Shown here piece after piece: positions 33,470 through 45,516 of a DNA stretch of 64,000 nt; within the stretch, counting starts at the first letter, position 1; each line of letters starts with the position of its first letter. The DNA is from Benincasa hispida (lineage: Eukaryota; Streptophyta; Magnoliopsida; Cucurbitales; Cucurbitaceae): the NCBI RefSeq assembly GCF_009727055.1, contig NC_052351.1, positions 54,235,956 through 54,299,955 on the forward strand, read 5' to 3'. The notes below the pieces were generated by a model that saw only the letters and a program-made list of their open reading frames with translations, did not search any database and was not told the origin of the DNA. The translations under genes and the position numbers were made by a program.

Positions 33470-33829
33470 TGTGAACCCCAAATCCTAATTTCTCTACTTG
33501 AGTATGTTCCCTACTAAGACTAGTGTGATGAGTAGGTTGATGTGGAAACTAGTGTGGAATGGTAGAGGAAAAAGTGGAGATTTGAAGAAAAGAGGAAATT
33601 TGGAAGTTTAACTCTTGGGGAAAGTTTGGAAAAATTTGGTTGAGTATAGAATTTTGTTTGGGATGCATTGGAAGGGACCAATGCATTGGAAGGGTGTGTT
33701 GGATGATGGATGCATTGGATAAGTTGGATACGTTGGATGATGGATGTGTTGGATGGATTGGATGCGTTGGTGAAGGAAGGAAAATTGAAGTGAGGCATTG
33801 GGATGGCACGAGGGTTGGAGGGTGGCATG

Positions 33830-34260
33830 CGTCGAGCAACTCGGCTAAATGCCCAGCCATGTGTTGAGCAGCCTCGGCCAGCACCCATGCAATGCGTCGA
33901 GCAGCCTCGGCCAGCACCCTTGCAATGTATTGAGCAGCCTCGACCAGACGCCCCTGCCATGCGTCGAGCGTCCATGCGTTGAGCGCCCTGTCGAGCGGCC
34001 ACACCCATGCAGTGAGCGCCCTTCCGAGCAGCCATGTCGTGCGTCGAGGTGCCTTTCCATGCAGCAAGCGCACAGTCCATGCGGCCGAGCGAGTGAGTGA
34101 TGGCCAGCTTACACCGCACGCCCATGTGTTGAAGCAGCATGCCCATGCATCGAGTGACTAGCCTGTGCAACACGCCTATGCGTTGGTGGCCAGCACCATG
34201 TGCCTATGCCAAGCAAGACGTGCAATGCTTCCAAGTGAGCCATGCGTCGAGGATGGACGG
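33830..34260. repeat. GC-rich imperfect repeat field in U3
   Basis: Repeated words such as GCGTCGAGCAGCCTCGGCCA, CCCATGCAATGCG and variants make both strands open for over 170 codons. The composition contrasts sharply with the AT-rich surroundings. It lies about 400-800 bases upstream of the TATA box. Confidence 0.75.
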
Positions 34261-35022
34261 TCACCCTATGCATTCCTGATGGTTAGCTCTTGCGTTGGCT
34301 AAGTTGAATTGTGATGGTAGTGATTTGGCTTGCTATGCTTTGATGATAGGCTATGCGTTGAGTATGGATTTTGTGTTGAACATCCAAGAGTTGGACGCAT
34401 ATAAGGGATGAGATCAGCAGGAGAACATCATTAAAACCATGTGTCTTCTTGAAAGGAAAGCCTTAAGCCTTAAGAATTTGAGGTGGTGGCATCTAATTGG
34501 AAGCTCATGCGTTGTCTAGATAGGAGGAAGCACTTAGCTTGCGATGATCACAGCATTGCGTTGATGGGGTGAGAAGAAGTCACTTGGCCATGCAGCCAAG
34601 TAGGTGGTGTCAACTCTGGAGAAGGTTTGGACGCCTATAAATAGAGCCAAGAGACTTCATTTTTAGTTCACAATTCAGAAATACCGTAAAAAGAGTGGGA
34701 AATTCGAGCAAACCTTGCGTTGGAGCCAAATCCATACATTAGTCACAGAGGACGCATTGGACAGTGAGATCTAAAGAGGATGCATCAACTTGGGATGAGG
34801 AGTTCTCTTAATTTACTCATGTTTTTGGAGTGATTCCAAAGTCATCTGAAAGCTCTGAAAGTCTAGTTTTCAAGGTAGGGCTTCCGAAAGAAAATCTCGA
34901 AGGGACCGGCTGGAAACTGAGAAGAAGACAGAAGGGTCAGGCTGTCAAATCCATACATCAACTTGTTATACTTTACATGCTTTAAAGTGAAAGCCATTTA
35001 TGACTAGTTTTACTTGAAACGC

Positions 35023-35187
35023 GATACCGAAGGACATTTGAGAAGGTATCTGCCCAACTAGATACTAAAGGACATTTGAGAAGGTATCTATTGGTACTAA
35101 GGGCGTTTGAGAAGGTACCAAACCAACCAGATACTGAAGGACATTTGAGAAGGTATCTGAACAAAAGTACCTAAGCTATGACGGTAC
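35023..35187. repeat. Tandem hairpin array in LTR
   Basis: Four units of about 38-43 bases share the core GGACATTTGAGAAGGTATCT, or a variant, with inverted arms GATAC/GTATC. In the third unit (35093-35119) both arms are changed to GGTAC/GTACC. A fifth, weaker GTAC/GTAC pair is at 35167-35187. Confidence 0.8.
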
Positions 35188-35756
35188 TTAGTATGGCCAC
35201 GTGCACATAGGTAGTTAAAGTCAGAGATTGAGCAAAAGGGTTCTCTCTTGACTAGTAGTTGTGTTGGGATTGTTTTATCCATAGTAAGGGTTATTCTCAA
35301 CTGAGAAATAGTTTTACTGTTTTATGATTAAGATAGCCTTATATGTTTTATGCTTGGAAAATGTTTATACTGCAGTACAAGTACTGTAGAAGCTTATATT
35401 TTAGTTAATCTCTTTATTGAGATTTTGCATGAGAATTAATTATCTTTCTTAAGTCACTCATTGGGCGTAAGCTCACCCCATTTTCAAATATTGTCTTTTT
35501 CCCCACACAGGTAGCGGTCAAATCCTTTGAAGATAGCTCTGCATCTGCTCTGCCACTAAAGGAATAAGGGATTTGTAACTCGTCGGTTTAGGTGGTTACT
35601 GTTAATATTGTACACATGTTACTGTTGTTCATATAGGGACTAGAGTTTTTGGGTTTTGGGACTTGTAAATATAGTGTTGTAATAACTCTAAATATGTTAT
35701 GCTTCTAAATTAATAAATTTTGGCCTAAAGACATTCCGCTGTATATAGTTTATATT

Positions 35757-35993
35757 TTGGTATCAGAGTTATTCCGCAAAAGTTATTAGGCAGTAAGTGT
35801 CAGCCAAAGGGTTGATAACTGCTGCAGTCACACCCTTTCTCAGGCTTAGAGGTTAGTCTGGGGCGGGGTGTGACAGCTTGATATCAGAGCATAAGTTTCT
35901 GGGAAGGTTAAGGAGTTAGCTGATACAAACTTGGTATCAGAGCAAAGGTATATGTAAACTTGGGAAAGGTTGAAGCTAGTTTAGTATTAAAGC
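35757..35993 (+). promoter_or_regulatory. Iterated primer-binding-like sites
   Basis: TTGGTATCAGAG (35757), TTGATATCAGAGC (35878), TTGGTATCAGAGC (35931) and TTAGTATTAAAGC (35981) lie near the LTR end. The one at 35878, next to TGTGACA, is my choice for the primer site; the others are spaced 50-53 bases after it or inside the LTR. Confidence 0.6.
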
Positions 35994-36120
35994 ATAAGGT
36001 ATTAGGTGAAAGAGACAGTTCATGCATTAGATTAAGTCCCATAGATAAGTCCCTAACATGTGTACCTAATAATTAGGCAAAGCTGTTGAGGAGAAGTGGC
36101 AAGCGGAGCAAGCAGACTGA

Positions 36121-36800
36121 GGAGAGGAATGTTGGCCGATAGATTGATAGTTTATAGTTTATAGATGGCCTTTTCACCACGATCACATTACAGTTGGCCG
36201 ATAGATTGATAAAGCATCCTGAGGGCAAGATAGAGGATGTACTGGTGCAAGTGGACAAGTTTATCTTCCTGACAGACTTTGTCATATTAGACTACGAAGC
36301 TGACAGAGAAGTCCCTATCATCTTGGGTCACCCATTTCTCACAACAGGGCGAGCACTGATCGATGTGCAAAGAGGAGAATTGACCATCAGGGTTGACGAT
36401 CAAGAAGTAAAATTCAATGTATTCAATGCGTTGAAGTACCCAAGTGATATGGAAAATTGCCAATATATTGAGGAACTATAGGAAGAACCTTGGCACGAAC
36501 CCCTGAAGGAGTTAGAGGAAGAAGATGTTGAAATCAACACAATGTTGGAGGAGGACTGCATAGTAATTCATGATGAATCAAATTTTGAACCGCTCAAGTT
36601 ATCTGAACTGACATCATAGCGCATTAAGCCATCTTTGGAAGAACTACCCGTGCTAGAGTTAAAGCCGTTGCCCGTGCACCTTAAGTACGCTTACTTAGGA
36701 AATAACAACACGTTACCGGTTATCATTTCCGTCTCGCTAAGTAATGAAAAAGAAGATGCGCTCATATAGATCCTATGAAATAACACAAAAGCTTTAGGAT
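36121..36800 (+). pseudogene. Athila-like gypsy protease end and linker, copy 2
   Basis: The open frame at 36194-36481 reads ADRLIKHPEGKIEDVLVQVD, KFIFLTDFVILDYEADREVP and HPFLTTGRALIDVQRGELTI. It is the second half of the retropepsin-like domain without the catalytic Asp motif. A TAG at 36479-36481 ends it and the linker to 36800 has more stops. Upstream, GTTGGCCGATAGATTGATAG occurs at 36131 and again near 36193. The odd GATAGTTTATAGTTTATAG before it is shared with copy 1 at 6308-6330. Confidence 0.85.
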
Positions 36801-36805
36801 GGACC

Positions 36806-37864
36806 TTGGCAGACATTCGAGGAATCAGTCCCTCGTATTGTATGCATAAGATTTGTTTGGAAGAAGGAAAGACAGGATCGGTAGAAAGGCAACATCGCTT
36901 GAACCCTGCCATGAGGGAGGTCATAAAGAAGGAAATAATAAAGTGGCTGGATACAGGTATCATCTACTCTATATCTGATAGCAGCTGGGTGAGCCCAGTG
37001 CAGTGTGTTCTGAATAAAAGGGGGATGACAGTCATCACCAATGACAAGAATGAATTAATTCCCACAAGAACGACTACGGGGTGGAGAATTTGTATGGATT
37101 ATCGTAAGCTAAATTTGCCCACTAAAAAGGACCACTTCTCACTCCCGTTCGTTGATCAGATGTTAGACATACTTGCGGGGAATGATTTCTTCTGTTTTCT
37201 TGACGACTATTCAGGGTACAACCAAATAGCAATTGCGCTGAAGGATCAAGATAAGACAACCTTCACGTGCCCATTTGAATACGTTCGCATTCCCGATGCA
37301 GACTTTGCAATGCGCTAGGCAACTTTCCAATGATGCATGATGGCAATATTCTTATATTACTTAGAGGAGTCGTTGAGGTATCATGGATGATTTTTAGTCT
37401 TCGACAATAATTATGACTCCTGTTTATTGAAGAGATGTGTGGCAACAAATCTTGTTCTGAAAATGGGAAAAATGTCACTTTATGGTGGAAGAAGGAATAG
37501 TTCTGGGTCATAGAACTCTAAAGCAGACTGCAAGTTGATCAGGCAAAGATCGACACAATTTCCAAGCTACCCTCACCAGTGAATGTAAAACCACTTAGGA
37601 GTCTTTCTGGGACACGCTGGGTTTTATAGAAGATTTATTCTCAACTTCTCCCAGATCGCAAGGCCCCTAAGTGTGCTCCTTGAAGCTGACCAAGAATATA
37701 ATTTTGATGATGTATGCACTGAAGCATTCAACACATTGAAAGATGCATTCATCACCGCACCCATTTTGATTACGCTGAATTGGACACAACCATTTGCGTT
37801 GATGTGTGATGCTAGCAGTTATGCAATGGGCGTAATTTTGAGTCAGCGCAAGGATAAGGTATTG
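36806..37864 (+). pseudogene. Athila-like reverse transcriptase, copy 2
   Basis: The open frame at 36806-37318 has MREVIKKEIIKWLDTGIIYS, GWRICMDYRKLNLPTKKDHF and CFLDDYSGYNQIAIAL. A frameshift near 37280 breaks the block after FTCPF. From 37320 on, the catalytic region is out of frame (TCATGGATGATTTTTAG reads MDDF followed by a stop), and about 40 bases of the following helix region are missing relative to copy 1. RNase H starts at 37673-37864 (LMCDASSYAMGVILSQRKDK) and is cut by a foreign insert. Confidence 0.88.
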
Positions 37865-38262
37865 GGCAGAGCTATTGTCGATATTAGCGGCGGCTGCATT
37901 AATCGAAGGCGGACCTGAAGGCCGTTTAGGTTTGAAACCTTTTCTCAGCTCAGGGGGACTCCACCAAGAGGTTCTTTCTCTCACGTAATTTTTGATAACG
38001 GAGGCTTACCCCCATTCTTGATAAAGCTGTGGTGCTTCTCTTGATTGATCAACGTGAGTGAACTATGTGAAGTAACAGAAAGAAAAGCAACGACTGGAGT
38101 GGGAGAGTGGTAGTCGAAAAGCAGGAACAAAAACAAAGAAAACTCAGTCTTTACTCTTGCTGCGGGTGATGATGAGGACTCTCAGTGTGGTCAGCACTGG
38201 GTGTTTCCGAGCAGCGAGGCTTACACCTCTGGCGTGACTATCTTAGTCACAGGATTAGCCCA
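37865..38262. other. Foreign 400-base segment inside RNase H
   Basis: Copy 1 has about 22 bases here (8053-8075); copy 2 has about 400 unrelated bases with higher GC. Minus-strand reading gives a coding-looking stretch (WWSPPELRKGFKPKRPSGPP, then SINAAAANIDNSSA). AATGGGGGTAAGC on the minus strand (near 38010) could be a splice donor. The ends (GGGCAGAG / TAGCCCAG) are only weakly inverted. I do not recognise it. It could be a captured host-gene piece or a small transposon remnant. Confidence 0.6.
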
Positions 38263-38887
38263 GTAAAACATTGAATGACTCACAGGAGAACTATACCACC
38301 ACAGAGAAGGAAATGCTCGCAGTGGTATTTGCACTGGAGAAATTCCGACAGTACTTAATCGGAACAAACATTGTGGTGTATATGGATCACTCTTCGATCA
38401 AGTATTTGATGAAAAAGAAGGATGCAAAAGCGAGGCTTATACGGTGGGTGTTGCTCCTGCAAGAATTTGACCTAGAGATCAAAGATCGGAAGGGCACCAA
38501 AAACCAATTCGTTGATCATTTGTCAAGATTGGAGAATTGCGAGGTTCAAGGGAAAGAAAAAGATATTGAAGAAAGATTCCCTGATGAGCTGTTGATGGCA
38601 GTAGACATTAATGTTCCCTGGTATGCATACATTGTGAACTTCATCATTTGTGGTCAAATACCAGATGACTATACTTACCAGCAGAAGAAGAAGCTAATAC
38701 ATGATGTCAAATTTTATTTTTGGGACGACCCATTCCTATATCGACTTGGACCTGATCATATATTACGTCGATGTGTTCCTGAGCACGAAGTCAAGCATAT
38801 TCTAGAGCTTTGTCACGAGTCCCCTTATGGAGGACATTTTAGGGGGCAGTGGACCGCAACAAAGGTCCTACAGTGTGGCTATTTCTA
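38263..38887 (+). pseudogene. Gypsy RNase H end and integrase zinc finger, copy 2
   Basis: The open frame at 38271-38888 has [40 protein letters not shown] and [11 protein letters not shown]. The integrase entry follows: [20 protein letters not shown], with both zinc-finger His. Copy 1 lacks this His part. A TAG near 38886 separates it from the Cys pair, and the second Cys context (DRC followed by TAG) is also damaged. Confidence 0.88.
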
Positions 38888-39500
38888 GCCTACGTTGTTT
38901 AAAGATGCCCATGCGCACATTGTGCAATGCGACAGATGTTAGAGAACGGGGAATATGTCTAAAAGATATGAAATGCCATTGACGTCAATCTTAGAGGTTG
39001 AATTATTTGATGTTTGGGGAATTGACTTCATGGGCCCGTTTCCACCATCAGAAGGTCATCACTATATCCTGGTCGCGGTTGATTATGTATCAAAATTGGT
39101 TGAGGCCATCACATGTGCCAAGAACGATGCGGCCACAGTGGTGAAGTTTCTTAAGAGGAATATTTTTGCTCGATATGGGACGCCACAGGCCTTAATCAGC
39201 GATGAGGACTCTCACTTTATCAGCTGCATAATCACCAATCTGTTGACTAAATTTAACGTCAGCCATCGAGTTGCAACTACTTATCACCCACAGACTAATG
39301 GGCAGGCGGAGATTTCTAATCGAGAGATCCAAACTATCTTGGAGAAGGTAGTCAATACTTCTAGGAAGGATTGGTCACCCAAGCTTGATGAAGCACTGTG
39401 GGCATACAAGACTACCTATAAAATACCAATCGGTATTTCCCCGTACGCTCTGGTCTTTGGAAAAGCTTGTCATCTGCACTTGAATTGGAACATAAGGTGA
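38888..39500 (+). pseudogene. Athila-like integrase core, copy 2
   Basis: The open frame at 38955-39500 contains [20 protein letters not shown] (first Asp), [13 protein letters not shown] (second Asp) and [15 protein letters not shown] (Glu). The full DDE triad is therefore present, in contrast to copy 1. [20 protein letters not shown] follows. A frameshift at about 39478 (a missing base in a CCACT-type stretch compared with copy 1) ends it. Confidence 0.92.
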
Positions 39501-39904
39501 TGTGGCCATGCAAAAAGCTAAAGTTTGATTTAGCAAGTGCGGGGAAAGTCCAAAAGCTGTAACTGAACCAGCTGGTCGAATGGCGAAGGGACGCTTATGA
39601 AAACGCCAAGATCTATAAGGAGAAAACTAAGAAGTGGCATGACGACCGCATAAACGATCGGACATTTGCCGAAGGTCAATAGGTATTATTATTTAACACA
39701 CGTTTGCGATTGTTCCCAGGAAAGTTGAAGTCTCGCTGGTCTGGGCCGTTTAGAATCAAGACAATCTTTCCTCACGGTGCAGTGGAACTAATAAATTTAG
39801 ACGAGAACAGCGCGTTTAGAGTCAATGGTCAACGGATTAAGCCTTACAACGGAGGCGACTTCGAACGATGCATGGACACCATTGACTTGGGCAAGCAGGA
39901 TTAA
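39501..39904 (+). pseudogene. Gypsy integrase tail, copy 2
   Basis: This is collinear with 9208-9650 but without the assembly duplication. The open part at 39704-39904 reads LFPGKLKSRWSGPFRIKTIF and FRVNGQRIKPYNGGDFERCM, ending at TAA. It is the GPF module at the end of the integrase. Confidence 0.82.
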
Positions 39905-41139
39905 ACCGCTTGTGGGGGAAGCGATTGCGGTATAATTCAAGAAGAACTTCTTTCAACACATCCCTATCTATGTTACTTGCTTTCTTTACAAGGCTTTTCT
40001 TTTATGCTTTCTATTCCGTTAATTTGCTGGCTTTTGAGAATTAGCTTTAATGCTTTCTGTACTTCCTTTCAATTTAATTTCGCATGTAATTTCCATTCCT
40101 TAAAATTTAGTAGCACCAATTCGTATTTTTGGGAATGGTTAGGTAATAATATTAAACACCGCAAAAGTCTTTTTTCGATTGCGTTTTTTATGAATTTAAA
40201 AAGAAAAATAAAAACTGGTATGTAGCGAGATGATGGGTTCATTATATGTTAACAAGAGACACCTTGCGTCCAAAATATCCAAATGCTTTGGGTTGAGGGG
40301 TGTGTTGCGCGTGTGTGTGCTCTTTGCCCGTCCTATCTAGATGCACTATGTTGAGGTAGTGATGTGTTGGTGGCAATACCATGCATCCGATCCTCCAGAA
40401 ATGTGTTTAGTTAAGGGGTGCGTTGCTGGAAGTACATGTGTGTCGCCCCTCAGCAAAAATGTATTTTGTGTTTATTGGAAGCGTGGTGTGAATTTTTAAT
40501 CATGCACCCTTTCTGAATCAAATTTGAAAGAAAAGCTCAATTCATTATTTTTTCTAAGTTAATCAAATTTCCTTTGACTCCTTATACAGGCAACATATTT
40601 TGTATTTCATTAATTTGTAATAATTTGTATACTTTGTTAATATTCAATACGTTGAGTAAATATTCACTCTCTTTTTGCCTGTGCCTTTTTCTTTATCATC
40701 CTTTGTCAATATTTGCGATGTTCTGATCTTTTATTTTTGCGATTTTCATTGCGCTGCCATGATGTATTAATATGTTTACTTAGAATCATTTCTCATACTT
40801 TGTAAATTCTGACTAACACTTTAGTTAATTTCTTAGTTTAGCAGTACTTTACCTTTTATCCTTCAAAGTTTTGCAACACCCTCCTTTTTGAATTTTTTTT
40901 CTAACTGTTTGTCTAGTCTATCCAAACAATGCAATGAGAACCTGCACATCTCTAAATTTGGGGGTGGGAAAGGTCTGAGTAGATGAAGATCAGAATATGC
41001 GGTCATTAAGAAAATGCTTTATTATATCCAAAAAAAAAAAAAAATTTACAGAACTCCAATGTCAGCGCAAGGGAAAACCTCAAAAACATTCTCAACCTGA
41101 TAAGAGTTTAGTTATGAAAGGAGCCTGCTCGTAGTTGGA

Positions 41140-41164
41140 TGCTCGTATAACAGCCGTAGGAGCA
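41140..41164 (+). ncRNA. 3'-region hairpin A, copy 2
   Basis: Arms TGCTC/GAGCA as in copy 1. One inner pair (G-C next to the loop) is lost by a G-to-A change. Confidence 0.45.
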
Positions 41165-41317
41165 AGCCAAAACGAAGGTGGGTTTCCAAGAACAACGTAG
41201 TATAAAAAGAGAAAGAAAAAGAAAAAAATATATCAAAAGGAAAATAAAAGAATGCAAGAGACAACTCCTCTGAATATCATGAGTTAAAGTTGAAATTGGC
41301 ACACAACCATAGTTAGA

Positions 41318-41342
41318 TGTTTGCATGACACCCGTGGGAACA
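41318..41342 (+). ncRNA. 3'-region hairpin B, copy 2
   Basis: Arms TGTTT/GAACA and CATG/CGTG, loop ACACC. The T-A inner pair of copy 1 is T-G here, still pairable. Confidence 0.5.
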
Positions 41343-41670
41343 TGCCAAAACGAATGGTGTAACCATGATCAACGGTCTCTAATAAATGACGCAAGATTTG
41401 ACCACCGCATATAGACGAATCGAGTTGTTTTGATAAAGAAGAGATCAACATTCTATTTTAAAACTAGAAAAGCGTTTTTTAGCAGAACTTTGTTACATAC
41501 AAGAATAAAGTAGGGCTTTGCTAGGAATTAGCAAGGATAGAAGGAAATTGCTTTGTCAAGTAATGTGTCTAAGTATAACATTCGGAGCAACCAATCGATG
41601 CAAAAATATAAGATAGAAATTAAGCATTATTGCCTTAGTAGAAGATATGCTTGAGGAAAAACATATATCT

Positions 41671-41681
41671 AAATTTGGGGG
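41671..41681 (+). promoter_or_regulatory. Polypurine tract, copy 2
   Basis: AAATTTGGGGG directly before the LTR start TGTGATAAC. Confidence 0.75.
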
Positions 41682-43565
41682 TGTGATAACTTGTAGAAAT
41701 ACAAGTTATTTATACTGCCCTATCTAGATATTGAGGCCAAAAGAGAGTAAATATGCGTCGATTGTATGAAAATTAGCAAAGAAATACAATAATTATGAAT
41801 TATTGCAATTACACCTACTAAAATCATAAAGATGGTAGAAAAGGATATTTCTACTCTGTTTTGCAGGAAACCAAGTCATCGCTTGCGATCAAGGCTCAAC
41901 GAGAAACTGAATAACGCATCTCCGTCGCATCGCGCCCGTCAATCAACACTGAAGAGATAATTAACGCAATGACGGCACAACGCGATAGTCGATCCAGTGC
42001 TGAACTCCAACCGAATGCGGTAATAAAAACAATATCGCATGCAAGCACACGATCCAAATATGCAGCTGAGCAACGCAAACGCGAAGGATTTTGACACGTG
42101 TACAACTAACCGTTGTCCATATTCGACGGTCTGATTGCATAACAGATGGAATATTAATTCCTCCATTTTTGGAATTTCCATATCAATAAGTGGGGTCCAC
42201 AAGTCAAGAGTCAAGGCTTTTCACCTATAAATACCCTCATAGCATTCACAGAAAATATATACTTGATACGAGGGTTAATTGATGCTAGATTATTGAGAGA
42301 GAGGCTGAGCTGAGTGTTGATCGGAAAAAATTCGAGAAGAAAAGAGACAAGGGCGAGAGGTGAGTCTCAGTGTAATTCTGCCAAATCCCCGCCGCGAAGC
42401 TCTGTACTTAGATCCCTACTACCAGTTAAGCAAGCCTGAGAGGGAAGCTCCTCCTTCCATTCACTCCATCTATGCCATCAAGCAATTCTCCATCCGGATC
42501 GGCGCCAAGAAGTTGGTGCTTATTTGTATTTTTTTCTAACTCTATTCATCAACTGTATTTCATGTTTTTAAACTCTTCATTCACAACTATGTATCAGACG
42601 CTAAATAATATTATTGAATATCTTGATCATTGCCTGTCTATTTCTGTTCCTCCATTAATCGTTTTCCTCATGAAGTTTTCTTAATCCCTTGGTAATTAAT
42701 ATGGATTAAACGGGTAACTTAATCTATGTTAAAGAGATAAATGCGTTTAGCCAAGGCATGCTAGACGACATCTTCACCTGTGAGAGCATATGTGAACATG
42801 CCATTCTGATCTGTCGAGAGAAGATTAGAAGAATGCATTAGCTAAAGCGAGTAGTACTTCTAGAGATGGAAGCAACCTTGCGTTCATTACATTTGTCCCT
42901 GTTTCGCCACAGAGATGTGGGAACGCAGCCAATCACTGAGAGGTGTACACCAAGGGAAAAGCGAAACCATACCTATAGCTTTAACGTAATTAAGGACTTG
43001 CGATGTTTGTATTAGTTATCTTTTCTCTTTCTGCTTCGCACTTGAGACTTGCCACCGCATTACACGATCTTTGTATAATCTTCACAGTCAGCCTTGACCT
43101 TGGTATCTTGTATCATAAAACCTATATCTTGTATCATCTTAGCTTAGGTTTACTTTATCGCAATTTACTTTATTATCGCATCTTTACCGCCTTACTTTAC
43201 TTTATCACATGTTTAAATACCTGTACACACAACCTTTTTATAAATTGAAAAACCCCTGGTCGCATATATCATAAATGTAACGCAATAACCTAAAACAGTC
43301 CCTGTGTTCGACCTCGGATCACACCGAGAAACTTGTGGTGGAATTATACTTGGTTCCAACATAAGGAAACTTGTGACAACGCATAGCATACTACAAGAAC
43401 ATTCATTAATAATGCATATCTAGAAGTAGTATCGCATAAAGTAAATAAAGTCATCATTCATCCATGCGTTGTATGACATAAGATTAGATTGCATTGTTCC
43501 TCAACAAGTTATGTCATTCGTGTCTTTACAAGTTTATGGCAATGCATCGCATTTCATGCCTATCA
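41682..43565 (+). repeat. Athila-like gypsy 3' LTR, copy 2
   Basis: It starts TGTGATAACTTG and ends ATGCCTATCA, 1,884 bases, aligned end to end with 11419-13313. TATA box near 42225. Unlike copy 1, unrelated sequence and not a primer site follows, so it is a true 3' end. ORFs 42472 and 43003 lie in U5; the matching ORF in copy 1 (12747) shows only that the repeat is well conserved. Confidence 0.9.
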
Positions 43566-45285
43566 GCAGACGAACGGAGGAAACAACGATCGCGTACATG
43601 ACTGGACAAGTGGAAAATGGCTGAGACCTATCGTATAGGTCGATGCCCAATCGTTTAGATAAAGCTTTGCGATTGTCGAGCAAAAGCTAAGTGATCGTTT
43701 AGCTCTATCATTTAGCTCGGTCTGTCATCTATAGACACTACACGGTCGTTTACCTTGGGCTAACGATCGTCTAGCAAAGTTATGCAGTAAACACTGCACG
43801 ATCGTTTAGCTCACCTAGTTGTCATTTAGTAAATCTGTATTTACTTGACGACCAACGTGAGTTTCTTTGCACAAGAGAGAAAAACTCAAAAACTTTTTTC
43901 AATCGTTTGTAAAACCTCTTTTCAAAATAGGAAACCACTTTCTTTTTAAAGTCATGGTTACCATGATCCAATAACCACCCACTACTTTGGTTATTTAAAA
44001 GAAAAAGTATTAATTATCTAATAATTAATATTATTATAAACATAAATGATAGCCAACTTATCATACTATATTTATAACCTATAGTTTTAATATTTCATCG
44101 CATGAAACATATAAACCATTGTTCTTTTTCTATTCCATGGTACTTAATGTAAATCTCATTTACATCAATCCTCCACTAGATGTATCTTAAACATCATACC
44201 GATTATATCATATATAATCAAAATACCTCTTGTCAATTTGAACATTTAAAATCAACACCAAGAACTGATCCTCACCAGAATCCAAGCTACCAAGGGGACC
44301 TCATGGACCTGTAGCTCCGAAGCTCCAACAGTACATGAATAACTAACTATACTCTTTAGTCACGGGATCCACCATCCGTTAACTGCTAGACACTCCACTA
44401 AAGACCGATTGCTGAACTCTTCTTACTACAGATGTATTATGTGTCTATCTTAACCAATCACTAGTGTGACAACTCTTCACAGATCGCTCATAAGTACAGT
44501 TGGGCCAATAACCGTTATGCCCTTGTAGTTACATCTGTCTCTTTAAGTACCACTGATCCTTCTAATGAATATAAATCATAGTCCTACTATGACCGAGTCT
44601 TCTCTTCCAAAGAGAAGCTGTGGCCACTATGTTCAAGCCTCGGAATCAGCCCTTAAGGGAGCAATCTCTCTACTTGTCCTTGCTTTGGGTAAGAAGTGAA
44701 TTCCATCTTGTGGATTGAGTTCCCAGCTCCCAGATCAGACAAGTCTCCAAAAAGGTAGGCATATTGAGTTGGCAATTTGGCCACTCTCACCCATACTAAT
44801 CAAAGGATCGCCCTCAAAGGCAGGAGTTCCCAAAACACTCAGGATTGAGGTCGTGTCACCTATGGTCGTTTAGGTGATATGCAAGTCTCTAGTATGAACA
44901 GCGTTTAGTCATCTCGTGGTCTAGGTCTTATACAAAATATTTGTATAGGACACCCCTGCTCCACGTCTCCACACGAATGGTCAGGATCTACCATCTGTAG
45001 TAGTTTACAATACTTGCAAACCTCTAGAAACGGGCCGTATCTGTAGTGTCACCAGGATCAGGTATCCCACCTTAATCCTTGTACTACAGACCGATTTAGG
45101 TTATCACTTAAGGCATGATCCACTTGTATATCACATATACATGAAGTTTACATAAGATAACCAAGGAGCTTTGTTTATTGGATAAGAGTAAAAGCCATAA
45201 TTAAATAACACTTATTTTATTCATTGAACAATGTGTATCTTTACAAAACAACAACTCTGGGAGAATTAGGACACCAATTCCAACA
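43566..45285 (-). repeat. Copia LTR fragment, minus orientation
   Basis: The minus strand starts TGTTGGAATTGGTGTCC at 45285 and shares its first 175 bases with 2718-2892. The AT-rich middle resembles 47631-48298. A field of CGATCGTTTAGC-like words lies at 43610-43850. It is cut on the left by the end of the gypsy LTR. Protease sequence directly precedes it on the minus strand, so it is a 3' LTR. Confidence 0.65.
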
Positions 45286-45516
45286 ACAATCTAGTTCCAA
45301 CACGCATCGTCATCTCCCCAACATCCAATTGCCATTAGGAACTAATTCCCTGAAATGAAGAAAAAAAATGGTTAGTGGTGCCTGAATCTATTATCCAGGC
45401 TAAATCATCATCCTCCACTAAACAAGTCTCTAAAACAAGTAAATCACATTTACCTTGCTTGATCTTCTTCTTTTTTGCCAAGTCTTTGGGACTATTTCCT
45501 CTTCTAGTGTTCGTTT
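45286..45516 (-). pseudogene. Copia protease scrap
   Basis: The minus strand reads LLVLETCLVEDDDLAWIIDS, then GTTNHFFFSFQGISS and a stop, then WQLDVGEMTMRVGTR. The active-site DSG is intact. The sequence passes straight into the LTR start, so integrase, reverse transcriptase and RNase H are deleted. It is cut upstream by a plus-strand LTR at 45517. Confidence 0.85.

Larger units (their letters stand above)
33470..35875 (+). repeat. Chromovirus-type gypsy LTR
   Basis: The start TGTGAACCCC is a variant of the TGTAACACCCC start of the element at 48299. The end GGGCGGGGTGTGACA is followed by a primer-like site at 35878. A TATA box (TATAAATA) is at 34636-34643. U3 contains a GC-rich CGTCGAGCAGCC field (33830-34260) and R/U5 a tandem hairpin array (35023-35187). 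Overlapping ORFs on both strands at 33520-34173 come from the repeat field. The end could instead be near 35754, because a stronger primer-like site occurs at 35757. Confidence 0.7.
39905..41670 (+). repeat. Gypsy 3' non-coding region, copy 2
   Basis: This is collinear with 9651-11403, including the first polypurine-like tract (near 40957), the poly-A run (41031-41043), GA-rich stretch, and hairpins at 41140-41164 and 41318-41342. I see no gene in it. Confidence 0.82.

Noticed and set aside
33520..34173. Overlapping ORFs of up to 217 codons on both strands
   Set aside because: They arise from a GC-rich repeat field in a chromovirus U3. Both strands are open and no protein family is visible.
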